NCBI GenBank assembly: GCA_000507305.1
Contig: DF239393.1
Coordinates: 124,001 to 188,000, forward strand
Source of the DNA: Breviolum minutum Mf 1.05b.01
Lineage: Eukaryota; Sar; Dinophyceae; Suessiales; Symbiodiniaceae
Reading direction: 5' to 3'
DNA: 64,000 bases
The first letter of the stretch is position 1, and each line of letters opens with the position of its first letter. The position numbers and the translations under genes are program-made. Below, in pieces: positions 54,719 through 64,000 of the stretch. The notes beneath the pieces are model-generated. The model was not told the origin of the DNA, did not search any database, and saw only the letters and a program-made list of their open reading frames with translations.

Positions 54719-56653
54719 TCACGAACAATTGATCACTACACCATTGCAACGCAACATGCTCAAAGTGCCTGGCAAAGCCACGCGTTCCAAACTCTGGTTG
54801 AAGTCACCTCCAAAAGTCAAATTCTGCAGACAATTAGGCAAAGTCACACTTTCCAAACTCTGGTTGAAGTAATATCCAAAAGTCAATTTCTTCAGACTGT
54901 CAGGCAAGGTCACGTGTTCCAAACTCTGGTTGAAGCGATCTCCAAAAGTCAAATTCTGTAGACTATGAGGCAAGGTTACGTATTCCAAACTCTGGTCGAA
55001 GTCATGTCCAAAAGTCAAATTCTGCAGACTGTTTGGCAAGGTCACGTGTTCCAAACTCTGGTTGAAGCAACATGAAAAAGACAAATTCTGCATATTGCTA
55101 GGCAAGGTCACACGTTCCAAACTCTGGTTGAAGTGATATCCAAAAGACAAATTCTGCAGACTGTCCGGCAAGGTCGTGTGTTCCAAACTCTGGTCGAAGT
55201 GATATCCAAAAGTCAAATTCTGCAGACGGTTTGGCAGGGTCACACCTTCCAAGCTCTGGTTGAATTTAGATCCAAAAGTCAAATTCTGCAGACTGTTTGG
55301 CAAGGTCACGTGTTCCAAACTCTGGTTGAAGCAACATGAAAAAGACAAATTCTGCAGATTGCTAGGCAAGGTCACACGTTCCAAACTCTGGTTGAATGCA
55401 TCACCAAAAGTCAAACTCTGCAGACTGTGAGGCATGGTGACTCGTTCCAAACTCTGGTTGAACCAAGATCCAAAAGTCAAACTCTGCAGACTATCAGGCA
55501 AGGTCACGCCATGCAAACTCTCGTTGAACTTGCGTCCAAAAGTCAGATTCTGCAGACTGTTTGGCAAGGTCACACGTTCCCAGCTTCCAAAAGTCAGACT
55601 CTGCATATTGTTAGGCAGGGTTGCACGTTCCAATCTCTGGCTGAAGTAGTACCCAAAAGTCAAGTTTTGCAGACTGTTAGGGAAGGCCATTTGTTCCAAA
55701 CTCTGATTGAATGCATCGCCAAAAGTCAAGTTCTGCAGACTGTCGGGCAAGGTTACACGTTCCAAACTCTGGTTGAAATCAGATCCAAAAGTCAAATTCT
55801 GCAGACTGTTTGGCAAGGTCACACCTTCCAAGCTCTCGTTGAATTTAGATCCAAAAGTCAAAGTCTGCAGACTGTCAGGCAAGGTCACGCGTTCCAAACT
55901 CTGTCTGAATTGAGATCCAAAAGTCAAAGTCTGCAGACTGTTTGGCAAGGTCACGCGTTCCAAACTCTTGTTGAAATCAGATCCAAAAGTCAAATTCTGC
56001 AGACTGTTAGGCAAGGTTACGTGTTCGAAACTCTGGTTAAATTCCTTACCAAAAGTCAAATTCCGCAGGCTGTTAGGCAAGATCACGTGTTCCAAACTCT
56101 GGTTGAAGGCACCACCAAAAGTCAAATTCTGCAAACTGTTTGGCAAGGTCACCCCTTCCAAACTCTTGTGAAAGTTATATCCAAGAGTTAAAGTGATAAG
56201 GCTTTTTGGCAGACGGAGAAGGCAAAGAGGAGATTCGGTTGTCAAGTGTGTCACCCCTTCCAAGGAAAACTCTGCCTCACCGGTGTCGAACCCCATCAAG
56301 AAACACCATGCAGCCTGCAACTCGGTTGGCACATAAGTACAGGACAAAATTGCTGTTTCTGCCTCTGCGAAGCCTTGTTCTTGCAAAGTTTGGTACAACT
56401 TCAATCTCACCATTTCCTGACCACCTTGCTCCGAAGTTTGGTGCCTCACGTGATCCAAAACCAGCTTGGCACCACTTCTGCCTGGCAAATGGTCCGAAAC
56501 CATTTTCCGCACTTCCGAGGCACGTGTGGACCTTTCCACTCTTAATCTGAACTCTTCACCAGACAAAGTCCGCACATCAAGGTTAATCATACCATGATCA
56601 TTATCGCAGCTCTGCCCAACGGGATAACCTGCAGAACCTGCAGCAGTCGACAT
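54719..56653 (-). CDS. Ubl-FNIP repeat protein, tandem copy 2, intact
   Basis: Single exon of 644 aa, ATG at 56653 (MSTAAGSAGYPVGQSCDND). The ubiquitin-like domain spans residues about 22-110 (LPGRSGAKLVLDHVRHQTSE, TLQEQGFAEAETAILSCTYV). FLMGFDTGEAEFSLEGVTHL links to 22 FNIP repeats of 22 residues (residues about 155-633), then LSMLRCNGVVINCS. Repeat 10 is shortened by five residues (LTFGSWERVTLP). The consensus is LTFGxxFNQSLExVTLPxSLQN. This is the reference copy for the array: no frameshift or stop. The partner of the Ubl-FNIP combination is unknown; F-box or E3-type roles are possible but nothing here shows one. No signal peptide or membrane segment, so probably cytosolic or nuclear. Confidence 0.92.
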   Translation of the reverse strand: MSTAAGSAGYPVGQSCDNDHGMINLDVRTLSGEEFRLRVERSTRASEVRKMVSDHLPGRSGAKLVLDHVRHQTSEQGGQEMVRLKLYQTLQEQGFAEAETAILSCTYVPTELQAAWCFLMGFDTGEAEFSLEGVTHLTTESPLCLLRLPKSLITLTLGYNFHKSLEGVTLPNSLQNLTFGGAFNQSLEHVILPNSLRNLTFGKEFNQSFEHVTLPNSLQNLTFGSDFNKSLERVTLPNSLQTLTFGSQFRQSLERVTLPDSLQTLTFGSKFNESLEGVTLPNSLQNLTFGSDFNQSLERVTLPDSLQNLTFGDAFNQSLEQMAFPNSLQNLTFGYYFSQRLERATLPNNMQSLTFGSWERVTLPNSLQNLTFGRKFNESLHGVTLPDSLQSLTFGSWFNQSLERVTMPHSLQSLTFGDAFNQSLERVTLPSNLQNLSFSCCFNQSLEHVTLPNSLQNLTFGSKFNQSLEGVTLPNRLQNLTFGYHFDQSLEHTTLPDSLQNLSFGYHFNQSLERVTLPSNMQNLSFSCCFNQSLEHVTLPNSLQNLTFGHDFDQSLEYVTLPHSLQNLTFGDRFNQSLEHVTLPDSLKKLTFGYYFNQSLESVTLPNCLQNLTFGGDFNQSLERVALPGTLSMLRCNGVVINCS

Positions 56654-57965
56654 GAGTGGCAACTCCTCGACAAAACTAGAACATCATTGTCCCAAAACAA
56701 AGCTTCTTCGCGGGAGCTTTGAGCCATTTGGATCAGAAAATGATGTGAAGTTTAGCCATGTGCGCTCACTAGCATCGGGTCTTGGTCAGTGGCAAGTAGA
56801 CATGTCAGGGGAAGTGTGAAACCATGTGATGAGTTGTGTTTTGAAGGCTTTGGAGGGTACTCACTCTAATACCTCTTCCAACTCAATCCAGGATTTCCGA
56901 AAAGAACATGACAGTGACACAGATTGCCGCCCAACATGACACCACTGACAGCTTGAAAGCCGACTTCCGACCAACCCAAGGTCACGACTTAGCGCGATGT
57001 TGTTCGAAAAGGTGTGCGGCAGGACAAACTGCCATCACCTAAGAAACAGCAAAGTTAGAGGAAAGGAACAGACTCAGAGTGCAAGAGCAGTTTCAATCCA
57101 AACACATCTCAGCTTGAATATCTCTGCATCATGTGAAGTGTAAATGTATGCATCTCAACTTCAAGCAATGGGGCCGTTGTGTTTTGTTGCAGGTTTTCTG
57201 CCTGCCACTTGCAGCACTAAAAAATGGGGTCTCAACTTCAACTCAGGGGGACTTTTTTGTGTTTTGTTGCAGGTTTTCTGCCTGCCACGAGCAGCACTTA
57301 TTAACCGGGGTCCTTCAAAAAACCACCCCATCGTCAATCCGACAATGCTTGCGAAAGATGCTTCGTAAAAGCTGTAAAGGCCACTCCTCCTTTATAATCG
57401 GATTTGTTAGGGATTCAATTTGTTCAAACGAAGTTCAAGATTCCCAGCTGAAAACCATTGAAAGGTGAAACTCCCTCCCATGACTTTTCGGGAAGCCAAG
57501 CAACTTATCCGCTTTTTTGACGTCGCAGTTTCAAGAAAAATTGTTTAGAGACTTCAAGGGTAGCTGATGTTTGCCCGGGGGCATAGTTAAAACACGCCGG
57601 TGATTTTCACAAAAGAAACATCTTTTCCGGGCAGCTGCCTTGGAAGGAAACCTTGGGTCCAGAAAAAGAAAAAAAAATCGCAAACAATAGATGATTCCCC
57701 CTTCATCGTTCCTCTTTAGTAGCTCCAGCTATTGGGAAATCCAATCAAATGTTTGAAAGTCACAACACCAACTCTGAGTTCGAAAGCCCTTGATCCAAAA
57801 AAGTAAGGTTCCAAAACCGAGTGCAGATCGGAAGAAATGAAGAAAAAAAAACATCTTTTCTCTTTGGAAAAAATGAAAAAATCCGCATCGCTCCGGGTCC
57901 CAAATCTTTTAATACAACGGCTATGCTTCAAAATAATTGGACTCACAAAATGAAGCTGCAAATAC
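56654..57965. other. 5' flank of tandem unit 2
   Basis: Conserved with units 1 and 3. It contains a direct duplication of about 80 bp: GTGTTTTGTTGCAGGTTTTC at 57179 and again at 57259, found once in unit 3 (about 61020). No gene is supported. Confidence 0.6.
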
Positions 57966-58072
57966 TACGCTCCCTGAAACTAACAGTTCGCCCCTAAAAA
58001 ATGATGGTGTCCAATAGGAATCTCCTTTTCCAGGGGTCTATTTCAGGTGCTATGTTAGTTTCAGGGGGAGTA
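57966..58072. repeat. MITE family B between tandem units 2 and 3
   Basis: TACGCTCCCTGAAACTAACAG at the left, TGTTAGTTTCAGGGGGAGTA at the right; an almost ideal copy with 20-bp inverted ends. Confidence 0.8.
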
Positions 58073-58602
58073 AAATATAAGGTCAATTTTTGCAGTTCCC
58101 AAGGTGCTATATACCCTAATTTTTTTAACCGTGCTCAAAACAAAATTCCATACAAAATCCCTTAACCGCAATCTTTCTGGTGTTCTTTTGTCGCAAACTT
58201 TTTGAAGATGATGATGTTCCAGAGGGAAGCATGCAAACACCCCTGGTAGTGAGTGAAGTAACAGATGTTTTCGATCGACGTTTCAACTTCCCCCTTTCCC
58301 GCGGGGCCAACCTCTGCAAGGGGCAACTTCGCCACTTGGTTTCCTCCACCTCACAAGTCACGGAGAATCTGAAATCTTTGAGGTTTTCAAAACGATTTCG
58401 TGATATCTATGACATCTATGATACACATTTACCAATGTGAGAGGTCACCCAGGTGAGGAACTCTGGCAAAAGGGGGGGTTGAAATCCATCAATGAATCAA
58501 TCAATCTCTGGTGAGGTTTCTACAGCGTCCAGGAATAATTCAAACCAGCAGCAAAAAAACAAGCAACACCTCTTTTTTCTCCAGATGACATTCTCCTTTG
58601 TC

Positions 58603-60496
58603 TCATGGCAAAGAACTGACCACTACGCCATTGCAATCCAACATGCTCAAAGCGCCTGGCAAGGTCACGCCTTCCAAACTCTGCACATAGTTGCCAGCAA
58701 ACCTCAAGCTCTGCAGACTGTCAGGCAAGGTCACACCTTCCAAGCTCTGGTTGAATTTAGGTCCAAAAGTCAAATTCTGCAGACTGTTTGGCAAGGTCAC
58801 GTGTTCCAAACTCTGGTTGAAGAAACCACCAAGATCCAAACTCCGAAGATTGTCAGGCAAGGTCACACGTTCCAAACTCTGGTCAAAGAAACCTGCCAAT
58901 GACAAGCTCTGCAGACGGTGCGGCAAGATCACACCTTCCAGACTCTGGTTGAAGCCTACCCCAAAAGCCAAGTTCTGCAGACTGTCAGGCAAGGTCGTGT
59001 GTTCCAAACTCTGGTTGAAGCAATGACCAAAGGTCAGATTTTGCAGACTTTTAGGCAAGGTCACGTGTTCAAAACTTTCGTTGGGCTTTTGGCTGAAAGT
59101 CAAAGTTTGCAGACTGCTAGGCCAGGTCACATTTGTCAAACTCTGGTCGAATGCATGACCAAAAATCAAGCTCTGCAGACTGTCAGGCAAGATCACATCT
59201 TCCAAACTCTGGTTGAACTTTTCACCAAAAGTCAAATTCTTCAGACTGACAGGCAAGATCACATGTTCCAAACTCTGGTTAAAGCGATTTCCAAAAGTCA
59301 CATTCTGCAGATTGTTAGGCAAGGTCACATGTTCCAAACTCTGGTTGAAGCTATCACCAAAAGTCAAACTCCTCAGGCTAGGCAAGGCAACATGTTCCAA
59401 ACTCTGGTTGAAGTAACGTCCAAAAGTCAAATTCTGCAGACTGTGAGGCAAGCTTACTCCTTCCAAACTCTGGTCACCAAAAGTCAAATTCTGCAGACAT
59501 TGAGGCAAGATGTGAGGCAAGCTCGCTCCTCCAAAACTCTCGTTGATTCTCCAAGCAGACACCAAAAGTTAAACTCTGCAGACTGTCAGGCAAGGTCACG
59601 TGTTCCAAACTCTGATTGAAGCGATCTCCAAAAGTCAAATTCTGCAGACTGTCAGGCAAGGTCACACGTTCCAAACTCCTGTTGAAGTAATATCCAAAAG
59701 TCAAATTCTGCAGACTGTTAGGCAAGGTCACGCCTTCCAAACTCTGGTCGAAGCGATATCCAAAAGTCAAATTCTGCAGACTGACAGGCAAGATCACATC
59801 TTCCAAACTCTGGTTGAAGTCACGTCCAAAAGTCAAATTCTGCAGATTGTTAGGCAACGTCATGTCTTCCAAACTCTGGTTGAATTGATTTCCAAAAGCC
59901 AAAGTCTGCAGACTGCTAGGCCAGGTCACGTCTTTCACACTCTTGTTGAATGCATGACCAAAAATCAAGCTCTGCAGATTGTTAGGCAAGATCACACCTT
60001 CCAAACGCTGGTTGAATTCATCACCAAAAGTCAAAGTGACAAGACTTTCGGGAAGATGGAGAAGGCCAACACAAGATGGGGTTGTCAAGTGTGTCACCCC
60101 TTCCAAGGAAAACTCTGCTTCACCGGTGTCGAACCCCATCAAGAAACACCATGCAGCCTGCAACTCGGTTGGCACATAAGTACAGGACAAAATTGCTGTT
60201 TCTGCCTCTGCGAAGCCTTGTTCTTGCAAAGTTTGGTACAACTTCAATCTCACCATTTCCTGACCACCTTGCTCCGAAGTTTGGTGCCTCACGTGATCCA
60301 AAACCAGCTTGGCACCACTTCTGCCTGGCAAATGGTCCGAAACCATCTTCCGCACTTCCGAGCCACGTGTGGACCTTTCCACTCTTAATCCAAACTCTTA
60401 ACCAGTCAAAGTCCGAACATCAAGATCGATCATACTATGATCATAGTCGCAGCTCTGCCCAACGGGATAACCGGCAGAACCTGCAGCAGTCGACAT
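58603..60496 (-). pseudogene. Ubl-FNIP tandem copy 3, broken by a stop and a frameshift
   Basis: ATG at 60496. Codon 33 is TAA (60398-60400) where copies 1 and 2 have GAA, in the first strand of the ubiquitin-like domain. The Ubl domain and FNIP repeats continue after it. Near 59,560 the frame shifts inside a repeat (LTFGV... goes on as NESFGGASLPHILPQ). The rest runs to the TGA at 58603 with the tail LPGALSMLDCNGVVVSSLP. Some repeats are also shortened (LTFGDQSLEGVSLP). Unlike copy 1, no N is nearby, so these look like true mutations. A later ATG could still make an FNIP-only protein. Confidence 0.8.
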
Positions 60497-62637
60497 GAGT
60501 TGCGACTCCTCGACAAAACTAGAACATCGTTGTCCCAAAACAAAGCTTCTTCGCGGGAGCTTTGAGCCATTTGGATCAGAAAATGATGTGAAGTTTAGCC
60601 ATGCACGCTCACTAGCATGGGGTCTTGGTCAGTGGCAAGTAGCCATGTCAGGTGAGGTATGAAACCATGTGATGAGTTGTGTTTTGAAGGCTTTGAAGGG
60701 TACTCACTCTAATACCTCTTCCAACTCAATCCAGGATTTCCGAAAAGAGAACATGACACAGATTTCTGCCCAACATGACACCACTTACAGCTTGAAAGCC
60801 GACTTCCGACCAACCCAAGGTCACGACTGCCGCGATTTTGTTCGAGCAGGTTTTGGGCAGGACAAACTTCCAACACCACCTAAGAACACAGTGAAACGAA
60901 AGGAAAGGAACAGACTCAGAGTGCAATAGCAATTTCAATACAAACATATCTCAGCTTGAATATCTTTGCGTCATGTGAAGCGTAGATGTGTGCATCTCAA
61001 CTTCAAGCAATGGGGCCGTTGTGTTTTGTTGCAGGTTTTCTGCCTGCCACTTGCAGCACTAACAAATGGGGTCCTTCAAAAAAATCATCCCATCTTCAAT
61101 CCCAAATAACTTTCGAAAGATGCTTCGTAAAAGCTGTAAAGGCCACTCCTCCTTATCTTCCGATTTGTTAGGGATTCAATGTTTGCAACCGGCTGAAGTT
61201 CAAGATTCCCAGCTGAAAGCCATCCAGAAGTGAAACTCCCTCCCATGACTTCTCACAGGTATCCGCTTTTTTGGCCTCGCAGTTCAAGAAACATTGGGTT
61301 GGTGAGTTCAAGGGTAGTTAAGCATTGATGATTTTTTGATATTAATAACAATATCTTGGGTGGTTTCAACCCCGAACACATATGAGTCAAATGAGATCTT
61401 TTGACCAAGGATCAAATATATATCAAAAAGACATCATAAAATCTTTGAAATCACCTGGAAAAACTATATACCCTCACAGGCATACACGCCTTTGACCTAT
61501 GGAGCCATTTGGTAGATAAAGTCTAACATCGCCATTTTTACACATTTTTTGACCGGAAAAAGTGGGGTGAATGTCAAACACTGCCATCCCAAACCACCCT
61601 GAAGTCGAACGGCTTAGGGGGGGAGCCAATGCTTGGCAGCTCGCCAATCTTCGCATCCATTTGGGGTTTAGGCTCAGGGATTCTAACTACTAAACCTTCA
61701 TGAATACCACTGAGAGGTGTGCTTTCAAGAGAAAGGGTCACAAGTTGTGCTGAAAGAAGGTGCGCGAAAAGCTTCCCTCAAAAAAAAATCGTCTGGGTCC
61801 AAAACATCATTTAAAAGCAAAAAAACGGTTTTCCATACAGTCCGGGGATCTTCCGGCGAAAGGATGGCAGGGAAATATTTCGAAGTCTACAGTCTACCGA
61901 GAAAAGAAATTGAGCGTTGAGTGGCTTCATGTCATTGTGATGCCACATCTTCCAGGTGATGTTGATAATACAACTTCACCTGAAACTGAGGAAAGTTTGG
62001 AAGGTTCATTTCAAAGTTATTGGAGATACAGCCAAATGAAAATGTAAATACTTGGACCTCCAACATGAAGCTGTCTATACCTAACATACTAAAATAGTGG
62101 ATCCAATTTTGCGGTCTCAAAACTGGTACCCCAATTTAGAGCCATGGCCATATACGAATCAGTGGCAAAACACTTGATGATGTTTGATGGGACTATGTGA
62201 TCCCTATCTTTTTGGAGGGGTACACGAAACATCCCTGGTAGTGAATCACAACAACAGGTGTTTTCGATCGACTTTTCAACCCCCCCTTTCGTGCGGGAGG
62301 ACCTCTGCAACCTCTGCTGGTCGGGCAACTTCGCCATCGAAGAATATCTCGACCTCGTAAGTCAGAGAGAATCGCTTTTTTGGTAGCTCGTTTTTAAACA
62401 CCACTTCTTGATATTTATAAAAGTTTCAAAAAAAAAAAAAGACACGGCAAAGAATTTCTCCTTGTTACCTGAGGTTTGGTTTCACACGTTTCCAATTGAA
62501 ATCCATCCATCAAAATCTTCGTGTGAGGCCTGTCCAGAGTCCAGAAAACAGTAGCCATAAGACGTCGAACTGTCAAACCAGAAGGGAGCAACAAGCAACG
62601 CCTCCTTTTTCTACGCATGACATTCTCTTGCGCTCAC
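60497..62637. other. 5' flank of tandem unit 3 and 3' flank of unit 4
   Basis: 60497-61260 matches the 5' flanks of the other units; about 62190-62637 matches their 3' flanks (GTGTTTTCGATCGAC, TTTCTCCTTGTTACC, GACATTCTCTTGCGCTC). Between them, 61300-62150 is unit-specific and I see nothing in it. Confidence 0.55.
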
Positions 62638-63999
62638 TCATCGCAAACAACCGACCACTACACCATTGCAACGCAACATGCTCAAAGTGCTTGGCAAGGT
62701 CACGCATTCCAAACTCTGGTTGAATTGATTTCCAAAAATCAAAGTCTGCAGACTGTCAGGCAAGGTCATGTGTTCCAAACTCTGATTGAAGGAGTGTCCA
62801 AAAGTCAAATTCTGCAGACTGTTTGGCAAGGTCACACCTTCTAAACTCTGGTTGAACTGCCATCCAAAAGTCAAATCCTGCAGACTATCAGGCAAAGTAA
62901 CGTGTTCCAAACTCTGGTTGAAGCAATATCCAAAAGTCAATTTCTGCAGACTGCTAGGGAAGGTCACTCGTTCCAAACTCCGGTTGAAGTCCAATCCAAA
63001 AGTCAAATTCTGCAGACTGTTAGGCAACGTCACGCGTTCCAAACTCTGATTGANAATCCAAAAAGTCAAATTCTGCAGACTGTTAGGCAACGTCACGCGT
63101 TCCAAACTCTGATTGAAGGAGCGTCCAAAAGTCAAATTTTTCAGATTGTTAGGCAAGGTTACACGTTCCAAACTCTCGTTGAACTTGCTTCCAAAAGTCA
63201 AGCTTTGCAGAGTGTTAGGCATCGTCACGCGTTCCAAACTTTTCCTGAACTCCTGTCCAAAAGTCAAATCCTGCAGACTATCAGGCAAAGTAACGTGTTC
63301 CATCCTCTGGTTGAAGCAATATCCAAAAGTCAATTTCTGCAGACTGCTAGGGAAGGTCACACGATCCAATCCCTGGTTGAAAAGACCTGGAAGAGTCAAA
63401 TTCTGCAGACTGCTAGGCAATGTCACGCGCTCCAAACTCTTGTGGAAGTGAGTGTGAGCACCAAAAGTCAAAGTCTGCAGACTGTTAGGCAAGGTCACGT
63501 GTTCCAAACTCTTGTTGAAGTGAGATCCAAAAGTCAAATTCTGCAGACTGTTGGGCAAGGACACCGGTTCCAAACTCTGGTTGAATTGATTTCCAAAAGT
63601 CAAAGTCTGCAGACGGTCAGGCAAGGTCACACGTTCCAAACTCTGGTTGAATTCATCGCCAAAAGTAAAATTCTTTAGGCTACGAGGCAAGGTCACGCGT
63701 TCCAAATTCTGGTTAAAGCGATTTCCAAAAGTCACATTCTGCAGATTGTTAGGCAAGGTCACATGTTCCAAACTCTGGTTGAATTGATTTCCAAAAGTCA
63801 AAGTCTGCAGACTGTCAGGTAAGGTCACATGTTCCAAGTTCTGGTTAAAATATTCACCAAAAGTCAAATTCAGCAGACCGTTAGGCAAGGTCACCTCTTC
63901 CAAACTGTGGTTGAAGAAATGTCCAAAAGTCAAACTCTGCAGACCGTTAGGCAAGGTCTTGCCTTCCAAACTCTGGTTGAAGTGATATCCAAAAATCAA
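62638..63999 (-). CDS. Ubl-FNIP repeat protein, tandem copy 4, 5' end off the right edge
   Basis: Only FNIP repeats (about 20) and the tail LPSTLSMLRCNGVVVGCLR lie in the window; the ubiquitin-like domain should be beyond 64,000. At 63054 an N joins two copies of the same 61-bp stretch (62993-63053 and 63055-63116), again a likely contig overlap. One repeat has a two-residue insertion (LTFGAHTHFHKSLERVTLP). The reading frame is otherwise open. Confidence 0.88.
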   Translation of the reverse strand: MIFGYHFNQSLEGKTLPNGLQSLTFGHFFNHSLEEVTLPNGLLNLTFGEYFNQNLEHVTLPDSLQTLTFGNQFNQSLEHVTLPNNLQNVTFGNRFNQNLERVTLPRSLKNFTFGDEFNQSLERVTLPDRLQTLTFGNQFNQSLEPVSLPNSLQNLTFGSHFNKSLEHVTLPNSLQTLTFGAHTHFHKSLERVTLPSSLQNLTLPGLFNQGLDRVTFPSSLQKLTFGYCFNQRMEHVTLPDSLQDLTFGQEFRKSLERVTMPNTLQSLTFGSKFNESLERVTLPNNLKNLTFGRSFNQSLERVTLPNSLQNLTFWIXNQSLERVTLPNSLQNLTFGLDFNRSLERVTFPSSLQKLTFGYCFNQSLEHVTLPDSLQDLTFGWQFNQSLEGVTLPNSLQNLTFGHSFNQSLEHMTLPDSLQTLIFGNQFNQSLECVTLPSTLSMLRCNGVVVGCLR

Positions 64000-64000
64000 A

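Noticed and set aside
50558..63678. Long plus-strand open frames across the FNIP arrays, repeating FQTLVEVxSKSQILQTVRQGH or SKLWLKxxPKVKFCRL
   Set aside because: They are the antisense of the FNIP repeats. Because the unit is a multiple of three, a stop-free frame stays open over the whole array. The minus strand has the Ubl domain, ATG and FNIP consensus.
1..64000. tRNA, rRNA, or snRNA genes
   Set aside because: No cloverleaf-like sequence with A and B boxes or rRNA core sequence was recognised by eye; a tRNAscan or Infernal run would be needed to exclude small ones.

Overview
The window reads as nuclear DNA of a dinoflagellate, most likely a Symbiodiniaceae/Suessiales relative. The reasons are: genes cut into short exons (34-200 bp) with GT, GC and possibly GA donors and acceptors usually followed by G; a copia retrotransposon of the dinoflagellate type carrying a methyltransferase-like domain; many short inverted-repeat (MITE-like) elements in introns; and single-exon tandem genes made of ubiquitin-like plus FNIP repeats. 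No sequence search was possible, so genus is open.

Layout. (1) About 0.4-9.8 kb, minus strand: a multi-exon gene for a von Willebrand A (vWA) domain protein, whose 3' end runs off the left edge. I rebuilt it from exon sequence, splice sites and matching intron phases; one exon (between 3151 and 4564) was not found. (2) 10,465-19,067: a nearly intact Ty1/copia element, minus strand, with 150-bp LTRs differing at one base, a 6-bp target duplication, and gag, protease, a C5-methyltransferase-like domain, integrase, RT and RNase H. Its coding frame is broken about four times. (3) 20.0-33.0 kb, minus strand: a Pumilio/PUF-family RNA-binding protein gene in at least 11 exons, with its stop codon at 20,005. 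(4) 33-46 kb: mostly non-coding, rich in MITEs, with a plus-strand gene of unknown function at 37.7-41.1 kb. (5) 46.3-49.8 kb, minus strand: a small three-exon gene with an ankyrin-like stretch, an assembly gap in AT repeat, and a 320-aa ORF of unknown function. (6) 50.0-64.0 kb: four tandem copies of a 3.8-4.3 kb unit, each holding an intronless minus-strand Ubl-FNIP gene. One is intact (22 repeats), one has an assembly break, one is a pseudogene, and one is cut by the window edge. A worn fifth copy of the unit's flank lies at 45.1-46.2 kb.

At least four MITE-like families (called A-D here) recur across the window. Copies sit in most introns of the vWA and PUF genes and between the tandem units. 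Family A begins CTAG-GTGG and ends CCACCTAG, so it carries potential GT and AG splice ends on both strands, as introner elements do. Apart from the copia element and the tandem array, nothing suggests a pathway shared among the genes.
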